This document shows positions 1-6,720 of a stretch of DNA of 9,188 nt, one piece after another. Both the position numbers and the translations under genes were made by a program. Source of the DNA: an uncultured Collinsella sp. Its GTDB lineage: Bacteria > Actinomycetota > Coriobacteriia > Coriobacteriales > Coriobacteriaceae. The stretch spans positions 1-9,188 of the forward strand of contig URFU01000089.1 in NCBI GenBank assembly GCA_900547125.1. Direction: 5' to 3'. Below the pieces are notes generated by a model. That model saw only the letters and a program-made list of their open reading frames with translations, had not been told where the DNA came from and searched no databases. How positions within the stretch are numbered: position 1 is the stretch's first letter; every line of letters starts with the position of its first letter.

Positions 1-1049
1 CGAACGACGGCGGCTGCCGCGCCGCCGTGAGCGGCAACGATATCGGCGAGAGCAACGTCGACGCTAGCCTTATCGCCGACGGCGGTCTTTCCGAGACCGA
101 CGACCTCATCCCGCTCACCAACGGCTGCATCTGCTGCACGCTTTCGGATGACCTGGCCAACCAGCTGCAGGGCATCGCCGATTCGGGCAAGTTCGACTAC
201 ATCATCATCGAGGCATCGGGAATCTGCAAGCCTATCCCCATCGCCTACACTATCTCGAGCTTCTGCGACGAGGCCAAGGTGGGCGGCGAGCCCAAGCTCG
301 CGCTCGACAACATCGTTGCCGTGGTCGACTGCGCCCGCATGTACGACGAGTTCAACGGCGGTCGCGACCTGCTGGCAGAGGATATCGACGAGGACGACAT
401 CGAAAGCCTGCTCATCCAGCAAATGGAGTTCTGCTCCACGCTGATCCTTAACAAGACCGATACCGTGACGCCCGAGCAGATCGCCGAGCTCAAGGCCATC
501 GTGCGCAGCCTGCAGAAAGACGCCGTGATTGTCGAAGCCCAAAACGGAGAGGTTCCCATGGAGGAGCTGCTCGACACCGACCGCTTCGACTTTATGCGCG
601 CCTACAACTCCGCCGCTTGGATCGAGGCCATGGAGCATCCCGAGGAGCACGACGACCCCGAGGTGCTCGAGTACGACATCGAGACCTTTGTGTACTCGCG
701 CCGCAAGCCGTTTGACCTGCAAAAGTTCACCGATTTTGTTGAGCAGGAGTGGCCCGACGAGGTCATTCGCGTCAAGGGTCCGTTGTGGCAGACCGGCGAT
801 CCGGACATGTGCTACATGTTTGAGCAGGCCGGCCACCAGATGCGCCTGATGGAGAACGGCCTGTTTGTCGACTCCGCGCCCGAGGGCGAGAAGCAGAAGA
901 TCATCGACGTGAACCCCGAGATCATGCAGATTTGGGACGACGAGACGGGCGACCGCATGACGAGCCTGTGCATCATTGGCCGTCACATGGACAAGGATGC
1001 GCTCATCGCCTCCCTCGATGCCTGCCTGACCGACTGGCACCGCGCCTAG
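1..1049 (+). CDS. CobW/P47K (COG0523) family metal-chaperone GTPase, 5'-truncated by window edge
   Basis: The reading frame is open from base 3, so the N-terminus with the Walker A loop lies outside the window. What remains shows family landmarks. An NDIGESNVD stretch (bases 36-62) corresponds to the segment after the P-loop in this family. GCICC (bases 123-137) is the CxCC metal-binding motif that defines COG0523. An IIIEASG segment follows, then NKTD (bases 450-461) for guanine recognition, and a C-terminal CobW_C-like region over roughly the last 120 residues. Members are cytosolic GTPases that deliver metals, usually zinc or cobalt, to client enzymes (YeiR, YciC, ZNG1, CobW). The client cannot be read from this sequence, and no cobalamin genes are nearby. 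The acidic, His-containing stretch EHPEEHDD (about bases 633-656) could bind metal, as seen in relatives, but it is short. The gene ends in TAG and is followed by a strong intrinsic terminator, so it is probably the last gene of its transcript. Confidence 0.88.
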   Translation, partial: NDGGCRAAVSGNDIGESNVDASLIADGGLSETDDLIPLTNGCICCTLSDDLANQLQGIADSGKFDYIIIEASGICKPIPIAYTISSFCDEAKVGGEPKLALDNIVAVVDCARMYDEFNGGRDLLAEDIDEDDIESLLIQQMEFCSTLILNKTDTVTPEQIAELKAIVRSLQKDAVIVEAQNGEVPMEELLDTDRFDFMRAYNSAAWIEAMEHPEEHDDPEVLEYDIETFVYSRRKPFDLQKFTDFVEQEWPDEVIRVKGPLWQTGDPDMCYMFEQAGHQMRLMENGLFVDSAPEGEKQKIIDVNPEIMQIWDDETGDRMTSLCIIGRHMDKDALIASLDACLTDWHRA

Positions 1050-1088
1050 GTTTATCCAAGCGGGCATTTTTCCGCCTATGTAACCGCC

Positions 1089-1123
1089 AAACCACCACGA
1101 AGGTGCCCTTCGTGGTGGTTTTT
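1089..1123 (+). terminator. Intrinsic terminator after the CobW-family gene
   Basis: A perfect 15-bp stem (1089-1103 pairs with 1107-1121) closes a 3-nt TGC loop and runs into five T residues at 1119-1123. It begins 39 nt after the CobW-family stop codon. The stem starts with AAA, so on the minus strand it would also end in Ts and could work both ways. It ends only 21 nt before the trmL start codon. Confidence 0.9.
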
Positions 1124-1144
1124 CGTTCTGAGCCAAGGAGATTC

Positions 1145-1744
1145 ATGTTCAACATTGTGCTGTATGCGCCCGAGATTCCGGCCAATACGGGCAATATCGG
1201 CCGCACCTGCGTGGTTACCGGCACCCGCCTGCATCTGGTGGAGCCGCTGGGGTTTTCACTCGACGACAAGACGGTGCGTCGCGCCGGCCTGGGCTACTGG
1301 CAAAACTTGGACGTGACGACCTATGCCGGCTGGGAGGATTTCCTTGCGCGCAACGACCTCTCCCCCGCCGATGGTCGCCTGCATCTGCTGACCAAAAAGG
1401 CACGCCGCACCTATGCTCAGAGTACCTACCGCGATGGCGACTACTTGGTCTTTGGCAGCGAGAGCTCGGGCATTCCCGAGGAGCTACTCGCTGCAGCGCC
1501 CACGTGCTGCGAGCGCATCCCGATGCTGCGCGATTGCGATTCGCTTGACAACGCCGAGGCATGGGAAGCCCACGAGGAATCGCTGGGACATACCGAGGAC
1601 GGCCATGAGGCCATCCTTCGGCAGGATATCTGCGGCAACTTCGTCAATCCGGACGACTACCGCATCAGCGCCCTCAACCTCTCCAACAGCGCCGCCATCG
1701 TCCTCTACGAAGCCCTGCGCCAGACAGACTTTCCGGGAATGTGA
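1145..1744 (+). CDS. trmL: tRNA (cytidine/uridine-34-2'-O)-methyltransferase TrmL (SPOUT family)
   Basis: The predicted 199-residue protein methylates the ribose 2'-OH of the wobble nucleotide (C34/U34) of certain leucine tRNAs with S-adenosylmethionine. It acts in the cytosol, typically as a dimer. The three SPOUT motifs are present: IPANTGNIGR at residues 11-20, FGSESSGIP at 103-111, and NLSNSAAIVLYEA at 178-190, which forms the trefoil-knot AdoMet site. The ATG at 1145 is chosen because AGGAG (1136-1140) precedes it by four bases and FNIVLYAPEIP matches the usual N-terminus; the open frame extends further upstream but through the terminator. Escherichia coli TrmL is about 157 residues. The extra length here is an insert of about 43 residues between RIPM and NLSN (residues 128-177). 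The stop codon lies inside a 35-bp palindrome. Family assignment is secure; exact tRNA targets are inferred from the family. Confidence 0.93.
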   Translation: MFNIVLYAPEIPANTGNIGRTCVVTGTRLHLVEPLGFSLDDKTVRRAGLGYWQNLDVTTYAGWEDFLARNDLSPADGRLHLLTKKARRTYAQSTYRDGDYLVFGSESSGIPEELLAAAPTCCERIPMLRDCDSLDNAEAWEAHEESLGHTEDGHEAILRQDICGNFVNPDDYRISALNLSNSAAIVLYEALRQTDFPGM

Positions 1745-1771
1745 TAAAGGGACTGTCCCTTTATCACATTC
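1737..1771. repeat. 35-bp palindrome, copy 1 (overlaps trmL stop codon)
   Basis: The left arm GAATGTGATAAAGGGAC (1737-1753) is the exact reverse complement of the right arm (1755-1771), around a single T at 1754. The trmL codons Met-stop (ATG TGA) lie inside the left arm. No T-run follows, so it is not a classical intrinsic terminator. It could protect mRNA 3' ends, aid termination, or be a REP-like mobile repeat. A second perfect copy is at 2994-3028 and a degraded one at 6721-6755. Confidence 0.92.
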
Positions 1772-1824
1772 GAGCGCCACGCCGATGGCACACGCGCCTG
1801 ATTGATGCTCTAGATAAAGATCCC

Positions 1825-1856
1825 TTACTTTTAATCAGAATTAACTAAAATAAAAT
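1825..1856 (+). promoter_or_regulatory. Candidate promoter for the first AAA+ ATPase gene
   Basis: The stretch 1801-1860 is strikingly AT-rich compared with its surroundings. TAAAAT (1851-1856) resembles a -10 box and is about 33 bp before the GTG start. The -35 is weak: TTTTAA (1829-1834, 16-bp spacer) or TTACTT (1825-1830, 20-bp spacer). Placement between the trmL palindrome and the ribosome-binding site AGGAGA (1878-1883) fits, but the boxes are only approximate. Confidence 0.35.
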
Positions 1857-1888
1857 GAAGTTAAACGGCGGTGTGAAAGGAGAGCCTA

Positions 1889-2989
1889 GTGAAATATCTC
1901 GAAAACCCGTTCACCCCTAGCTTTGGCGAGGTTCCCGCGCATCTTGCCGGAAGGCAGCAGATTATTCGGGATTTGGACCGTGCCTTCTTGAGCCAGCGCA
2001 GGCGCCCAGAATTGACCTCGATCTTCTCGGGCGCGCGTGGAACCGGTAAAACCGCTCTCATGTCGTCGCTCGCGACAAGGGCGGAATCCCACGGCTGGAT
2101 AGCCGTAAAGACGACCGCGCTCCCGGGAATGCTTGAGGAAATCGAGTTCGGGGCGAAACGTGCTGCCGGCCATCTTATCGACCCGTCCAACCACTTCGAA
2201 GTCACCGGTCTCGGAATTGCACCGCTTGGCAGCATCGAGGTCAATCGCGTTCACGATGCCTCAACCTGGCGTTATCGCATGAGCGACATCATCGACCAGC
2301 TCAACGAGGCGGGCACCGGTCTGCTCGTCACGGTTGACGAGGTGGACCCGACACTCGACGAGATGATTCAGCTCGCAGCGACGTATCAGCGCTTTGTGAC
2401 CGATGGGACACGCGTCGCCCTGCTCATGGCGGGACTTCCCAACAACGTCTCGACGTTGCTGAACCACAAGACGGTCTCGTTCCTTCGCCGCGCCCAACAA
2501 TATCATCTGGGTCGCATTGCCGACTATGACGTGCGCGAGGCCTTGATTCGCACAATTCAGGAAAACGATCGCCTGGCAGATGCTGAGGGAATCGATAGAG
2601 CCGTTCGCTCGATCTCTGGTTTTCCCTTCCTATTGCAACTCGTAGGCTACCGTGCCTGGGATCTCACAAGCGATTCGAAGGAAATCTCGTCACGCGACTT
2701 TGACCTGGGAATCAAAATCGCGCGCGACGAGATGGACGACCGAATCCTCGCGGCAACCTATCGGGAACTCACGGCAGAGGACAAGCGATTCCTCATCGCC
2801 ATGCTCGATGACGAGGAAGAGTCCACCACCGCTGACCTTGTCGAGCGCCTTAAGCGTTCGCCGCAGCAGGTCTCCCGCTACCGACGCCGCATGATAGACG
2901 CCGGCATCATCGGGGAGCGAGGACGAGGGCTCGTCGCATTTGAATTGCCATTCTTCCGCGACTATCTCGCAGCTCAATGCGTGAAATAG
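1889..2989 (+). CDS. AAA+ ATPase with C-terminal winged-helix domain (paralogue of the ATPase at 5536-6654)
   Basis: The 366-residue protein starts with the NPFTPSFG motif and an LAGR box (19-22) typical of a group of actinobacterial AAA-type ATP-binding proteins. Walker A is GARGTGKT (48-55). Walker B is LLVTVDE (145-151), with D150 and E151 as predicted magnesium-binding and catalytic residues. A sensor-1-like strand VALLMAGLP follows at 176-184. FLRRAQQYHLG (198-208) and the PFLLQLVGY stretch (246-254) are shared with the paralogue. Residues about 290-360 look like a winged-helix DNA-binding domain with an HTH-like segment around SPQQVSRYRRRMIDAG. No signal peptide or membrane segment is visible. 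The GTG start is supported by AGGAGA at 1878-1883. The gene stands alone, bracketed by palindrome copies 1 and 2 and convergent with uvrA2. ATP binding and DNA contact are predicted from motifs; the biological role is unknown. It resembles the ORC/Cdc6-like or STAND-like ATPases but cannot be placed precisely. Confidence 0.8.
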   Translation: MKYLENPFTPSFGEVPAHLAGRQQIIRDLDRAFLSQRRRPELTSIFSGARGTGKTALMSSLATRAESHGWIAVKTTALPGMLEEIEFGAKRAAGHLIDPSNHFEVTGLGIAPLGSIEVNRVHDASTWRYRMSDIIDQLNEAGTGLLVTVDEVDPTLDEMIQLAATYQRFVTDGTRVALLMAGLPNNVSTLLNHKTVSFLRRAQQYHLGRIADYDVREALIRTIQENDRLADAEGIDRAVRSISGFPFLLQLVGYRAWDLTSDSKEISSRDFDLGIKIARDEMDDRILAATYRELTAEDKRFLIAMLDDEEESTTADLVERLKRSPQQVSRYRRRMIDAGIIGERGRGLVAFELPFFRDYLAAQCVK

Positions 2990-2993
2990 GCAT

Positions 2994-3028
2994 CAATGAG
3001 GCAAAGGGACTGTCCCTTTGCCTCATTG
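2994..3028. repeat. 35-bp palindrome, copy 2 (between convergent stop codons)
   Basis: The left arm CAATGAGGCAAAGGGAC (2994-3010) is the exact reverse complement of the right arm (3012-3028), around a T at 3011. It starts four bases after the ATPase stop codon (2987-2989) and ends one base before the uvrA2 stop codon (3030-3032), so it is the only sequence between two convergent genes. It has the same length, centre and AAAGGGAC core as copy 1, with four arm positions changed and compensated. A shared bidirectional 3'-end structure is plausible, though T-runs are absent. Confidence 0.92.
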
Positions 3029-3029
3029 T

Positions 3030-5510
3030 CTATAGGTAGCGGCCAGTAACGCTCTTGGGGCAGGCAGCGATATCCGTCGGCGTACCGGCGCAGACGATTT
3101 GCCCGCCGGCGTCGCCGCCGCCCGGGCCCATATCGATCACGTAATCGGCGTTACGGATAAGGTCGAGATCGTGCTCGATCACGATAACCGTGGCGCCCTT
3201 AGCAACGAGGCCGTCAAACACGTTCAACAGCACCTGAACATCGAGCGGATGCAGGCCGATCGTGGGCTCGTCAAATACGAATACGGCATCATCCTGCACG
3301 CGGCCCATCTCGCTCGCGAGCTTAAGGCGCTGAGCCTCGCCGCCCGAGAGCGCCGGTGTGGGCTCACCGAGCGTGAGATAGCCCAAGCCCAGGTCGTGCA
3401 AGGTCTGCAAGCGCGCCTGAACCTTCTTGAGTCCCACCGTGGCGTCGAGGGCCTCGTCCACACTCATGTCCATGAGCTGCGGCAACGTAAGCAGACTCCC
3501 GTCCTTGCCCTCACGATGGATATGCGAAGCCGCGTCTGCATAACGTGATCCACGACATGTCGGGCAGACGATCTCGACGTCGGGCAAAAACTGCACGTCG
3601 AGCGATATCGAGCCCGTGCCATCGCACGTAGGGCAGCGCAAGGCGCCAGTGTTGTAGCTGAAGGCGCCCGCCTTGTAGCCGGCTGCCTTGGCTTCGGGCG
3701 TACGGGCGAAAGCGCGGCGCAGCTCATCATGGATATCGGCATAGGTCGCTACCGTCGAGCGCACATTGGCGCCGATGGGCGTGGCGTCAATCAGGTTGGC
3801 GCGAGCAATGCCTTCGGCATCGACCCAACGCACGTGCCCCGGCAGGCGCTCGCCAGCTGCCTGGGCCTTAAGCGCCGGGATGAGCGTCTCGAGCACCAAC
3901 GTCGTCTTACCCGAACCCGAAACGCCCGTCACCGCGACCAAGCGACCGCGCGGGATATCGACTTCGAGCGGCTTGACGGTATGGATGGTATCGGTCGCCA
4001 TGCGGATATGGCCCTGGTCGAACATTTCGTCGTCAGCCACCTGTGGGCGCAAGCGTTTGGGCTCTGCGCGCAGAAACGGAGCGATGCGGCTGCCCCGCGA
4101 TTGCTCGACCTCGTCTACCGTACCGGCAGCGATCACGTTACCGCCGCCTGCTCCGGCAACGGGGCCCATCTCGACCAGATAGTCGGCTTCCGCCAGTACG
4201 CGCGTATCGTGGTCGACAACAACCACGGTGTTGCCGTCATCAACCAGATCGCGCATCACGCCCACCAAGCCGTCGACATTGGCAGGATGCAAGCCAATCG
4301 AAGGCTCGTCCAGCACATAAAGCACGCCTGTCGATCGGTTGCGCACCACGCGGGCGAGCTGCACGCGCTGGCGCTCACCCGTGGAAAGCGTGGCACCGGC
4401 GCGATCGAGCGAAAGATAATCGAGACCCAGGTCGACCAGGCGACGAGCCGTGCTCAAAAATGAATCGCAGATATCCGCTGCCATGGGCTGCATCTCGGCC
4501 GGCAAGGACGTAGGCACCCCGCGCACCCACTCAATCGCCTCGCCCAGCGTCATGGCCGCGGCCTGCGCCAGATTGATACCGCGCACCTGGGGCTGGCGTG
4601 CGGCCCCGGAGAGACGCGTGCCGCCACAATCACGACATGGGCCCTCACGCAAAAAGCGCGCAACGCGTTTTAGGCCCTTGTCGTCCTTAACCTTGGCAAG
4701 CGCATTCTCAACGGTATAGACGGCGTTGTAATAGGTGAAGTCGAGCGGCGTGGCGCCCTCGCCGTTTTTGGGAACGTAGAGAATGTGCTTTTTAACCGCC
4801 GGACCATGGAACACGATATCGCGCTCTTGAGGCGTGAGCTGGTTAAACGGCACGTCGGTGCGTACGCCCATCTCGCCGGCTACCTGCTTCATCAGATCCC
4901 ACATGAGCGTACCCCAGGGAAGGACCGCGCCCTCGTTGATGGTCTTTGCCTCGTCGGGCACCAAGCTCGCTTCGTCCACCTCGCGCATAACGCCGGTACC
5001 GCCACAAGTGGGACACGCGCCGCCGCTATTGAAAGCCAAATCCTCGGCACTCGGCGCGTAGAACTCACGGCCGCATGTCTGACACGCGAGCGATAGGCCT
5101 GCGGCCACATTAAGGCTCGGCTCCACGCGCGCCCCGCAGTGCGGGCACACGTGATGGGCGCAGCGGCTAAAGAGCAGACGCAGGCTGTTGTTGAGCTCGG
5201 TCATGGTGCCAAAAGTGGACCGCACGCCCGGCACGCTCGGACGCTGGTGTAGCGCGAGCGCCGCCGGCACGTGCAGCACCTCGTCCACCTGGGCGTGTTC
5301 GGCCTGCGTCAGGCGACGTCGAGTATAGGTGCTGAGTGCTTCCAAGTAGCGACGCGAGCCCTCGGCATAAAGAACCCCCAGTGCCAGCGAACTCTTGCCC
5401 GAACCCGACACGCCGGCAATACCCACGAGCTTTCCCAGCGGGATATCAATATCGATGTCCTTAAGGTTATGGACACGCGCGCCACGCACCTCGATAGCCT
5501 GCGGGCTCAT
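3030..5510 (-). CDS. uvrA2: UvrA-like ABC ATPase, UvrA2 type lacking the UvrB-binding domain
   Basis: The 826-residue protein has two ABC ATPase modules. Module 1 has Walker A GVSGSGKS (33-40), signature LSTGE (375-379) and Walker B DEPS (401-404). Module 2 has Walker A GVSGSGKT (529-536), LSGGE (721-725) and DEPT (747-750). CxxC zinc-ligand pairs occur at about 122/125, 143/146, 166/169, 292/295, 626/629 and 649/652. From the RSTFGT motif the chain passes almost directly to the first zinc modules, so the UvrB-binding domain of canonical UvrA (about 940 residues) is missing. That is the hallmark of UvrA2/DrrC-like proteins, which bind damaged or drug-bound DNA and are tied to tolerance of DNA-binding drugs. 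The ATG at 5510 is chosen because SPQAIEVRGARVHNL is the usual N-terminus and AAGGTGA lies 11 bases upstream. An alternative ATG at 5543 would add 11 residues and overlap the upstream ATPase by 8 bp, but has no clear ribosome-binding site. The gene is likely cotranscribed with that ATPase. Confidence 0.9.
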   Translation of the reverse strand: MSPQAIEVRGARVHNLKDIDIDIPLGKLVGIAGVSGSGKSSLALGVLYAEGSRRYLEALSTYTRRRLTQAEHAQVDEVLHVPAALALHQRPSVPGVRSTFGTMTELNNSLRLLFSRCAHHVCPHCGARVEPSLNVAAGLSLACQTCGREFYAPSAEDLAFNSGGACPTCGGTGVMREVDEASLVPDEAKTINEGAVLPWGTLMWDLMKQVAGEMGVRTDVPFNQLTPQERDIVFHGPAVKKHILYVPKNGEGATPLDFTYYNAVYTVENALAKVKDDKGLKRVARFLREGPCRDCGGTRLSGAARQPQVRGINLAQAAAMTLGEAIEWVRGVPTSLPAEMQPMAADICDSFLSTARRLVDLGLDYLSLDRAGATLSTGERQRVQLARVVRNRSTGVLYVLDEPSIGLHPANVDGLVGVMRDLVDDGNTVVVVDHDTRVLAEADYLVEMGPVAGAGGGNVIAAGTVDEVEQSRGSRIAPFLRAEPKRLRPQVADDEMFDQGHIRMATDTIHTVKPLEVDIPRGRLVAVTGVSGSGKTTLVLETLIPALKAQAAGERLPGHVRWVDAEGIARANLIDATPIGANVRSTVATYADIHDELRRAFARTPEAKAAGYKAGAFSYNTGALRCPTCDGTGSISLDVQFLPDVEIVCPTCRGSRYADAASHIHREGKDGSLLTLPQLMDMSVDEALDATVGLKKVQARLQTLHDLGLGYLTLGEPTPALSGGEAQRLKLASEMGRVQDDAVFVFDEPTIGLHPLDVQVLLNVFDGLVAKGATVIVIEHDLDLIRNADYVIDMGPGGGDAGGQIVCAGTPTDIAACPKSVTGRYL

Positions 5511-5535
5511 CTTCTGTTCCGTCACCTTTATCACC

Positions 5536-6654
5536 CTACTCATGCCATAAAACTCGATCGCGAATGTACGCGCCCAGCATGGGCACGGTAAACCGGACGA
5601 GACCGTATCCGGCAGCCTCGATGACGCGCTCGCGAATCAGGCTTGCGCGATATTTGCTCGCCCAACTCTGAGTACGGTCGCAGCGCTCAATGATATCCGC
5701 CATACGCGTCGGTTTACCCTCGTCAGCAGCCATGGCCTCGATAAAGAGGCGTTGCGGACTGCGCAATCCATAATACAGGGGCGCGTCGACCGCTTCGTAG
5801 AACTCGGAGACGGCATCCGCATGGCCATCCTCGACATCGCACCTTTCAATGACCTGAGAGCCACGCCGGACGGCAGAGCGCCACATGTAATAGCCCACCA
5901 GCTGAACCATACAGGGATGCCCCATGCTCTTGTGTGCCGCAAGGTCCGCCGTCTCCGCGTCAACGTAAAGACCAGCGTCTTTGACCGTCTGGATATATGA
6001 ATCGCGCACCTTGGGCAAAGATATCGCCCCCAGCGTACGCTGCTGGGCACGCCGCAAAAACGTTACGCTCGGCTCTTCGAGCAGATCGTCAACCATGCTG
6101 GGTAAGCCGGCGAGCACCAGCGCAAGACCGCGCTGATCGCTATCGGACAAGCCCGTGGCATCCTGGTCTCCGAGCACCTGCTGATAGAGAACGGCAAGAG
6201 CCGCCAGCTCCTCGATAGACGCAGACTGCGCCTCGTCAATCGCAAACAGTATGCCCTTGCCTGGACCGAGCTTCTTGAGGCGCTCGTTGACCAGCCCTCG
6301 TAACGTCTCGCCCTTTGCTCGCGCCGCCTCGACCGACATCCGGCCAAACGACGGCCCGAACTCCATTGACGTCACAACGGGTTTATTCGAGCGAAGCGCG
6401 TCGGCTAAGCGGTCGCATAAGCCAAGCGAAGCGGAATCGGAGATAACCGCCCATCCGCGCTCGCTGGCTAGACGTTGCAGCTCCCGCAGGAGAACCGTTT
6501 TGCCGCAGCCGCGGTTTCCCGTAATGAGCATGAGCCTACCCGGCGCTCCGGCGCCGTTATCGAGCCCTTCCTCGAAATCTTCGACGACCGACTCACGACC
6601 GATGAGTATCGGAGGCCGCTTGCCAGCCGTGGGCTTAAAGGGATTTGGATTCAT
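5536..6654 (-). CDS. AAA+ ATPase with C-terminal winged-helix domain, upstream partner of uvrA2
   Basis: The 372-residue protein is a paralogue of the ATPase at 1889-2989. It has an N-terminal NPFKPTAG motif and LIGR box (17-20), Walker A GNRGCGKT (46-53), Walker B ILFAIDE (135-141), sensor-1-like LALVLAGLP (177-185), and the shared FLRRAQQRTLG (199-209) and QLVGYYMW (251-258) blocks. A winged-helix-like C-terminus spans about 298-368. The ATG at 6654 follows an excellent GAGGAGG (6660-6666) with a 5-base spacer. Its TAG (5536-5538) is 25 bases before the preferred uvrA2 start and overlaps the alternative one, so the two are probably one operon with translational coupling. Placement suggests it either regulates uvrA2 or acts with it on DNA, but that is inference. 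Compared with its paralogue it has a longer linker before Walker B and a longer helical segment at 160-175. The family's biochemical role is unknown to me. Confidence 0.8.
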   Translation of the reverse strand: MNPNPFKPTAGKRPPILIGRESVVEDFEEGLDNGAGAPGRLMLITGNRGCGKTVLLRELQRLASERGWAVISDSASLGLCDRLADALRSNKPVVTSMEFGPSFGRMSVEAARAKGETLRGLVNERLKKLGPGKGILFAIDEAQSASIEELAALAVLYQQVLGDQDATGLSDSDQRGLALVLAGLPSMVDDLLEEPSVTFLRRAQQRTLGAISLPKVRDSYIQTVKDAGLYVDAETADLAAHKSMGHPCMVQLVGYYMWRSAVRRGSQVIERCDVEDGHADAVSEFYEAVDAPLYYGLRSPQRLFIEAMAADEGKPTRMADIIERCDRTQSWASKYRASLIRERVIEAAGYGLVRFTVPMLGAYIRDRVLWHE

Positions 6655-6687
6655 GTCGGCCTCCTCGGATTGGCAAACCTTGGCAAT

Positions 6688-6718
6688 AGTTATACCAACT
6701 TGTACCGAGTTATACCAA
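6688..6718. repeat. Short direct repeats in the ATPase promoter (possible operator)
   Basis: AGTTATACCAA occurs exactly at 6688-6698 and 6708-6718, 20 bp apart. Between them TGTACCGAGT (6701-6710) is a weaker third unit, so TATACCAACT, TGTACCGAGT and TATACCAATA follow each other with a 10-bp period. One helical turn per unit places the same bases on the same face of the DNA, as at an operator for a multimeric regulator. The repeats coincide with the -35 and -10 boxes. Confidence 0.6.
6689..6718 (-). promoter_or_regulatory. Promoter of the ATPase-uvrA2 operon
   Basis: Reading the minus strand, TTGGTA (6718-6713) and TATAAC (6694-6689) are separated by 18 bp and resemble sigma-A -35 and -10 boxes. 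Transcription would start near 6682, leaving about a 28-base leader that contains GAGGAGG and then the ATG at 6654. The region is AT-rich relative to its surroundings, and no other promoter-like sequence is seen before uvrA2. Confidence 0.6.
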
Positions 6719-6720
6719 TA

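Noticed and set aside
375..378. LSTGE instead of LSGGE in the first ABC signature of UvrA2 (residue numbers)
   Set aside because: The change looked like a lesion at first, but this variant is, to my knowledge, usual in short UvrA-like proteins, and the second signature is canonical.
932..1144. Upstream extension of the trmL reading frame
   Set aside because: It overlaps the CobW-family gene and the terminator, and the ATG at 1145 has a good ribosome-binding site and the conserved N-terminus.
3729..4463. 244-codon open frame on the plus strand opposite uvrA2
   Set aside because: Antisense to conserved ABC ATPase motifs, without a ribosome-binding site or recognisable domain.
5521..5534. CCTTTATCAC (5525-5534), identical to ten bases of palindrome copy 1, next to the second ATPase's stop codon
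   Set aside because: Only half an arm matches, there is no complementary arm, and on the minus strand these bases form the AAGGTGA ribosome-binding site of uvrA2. Coincidence or a remnant cannot be told apart.
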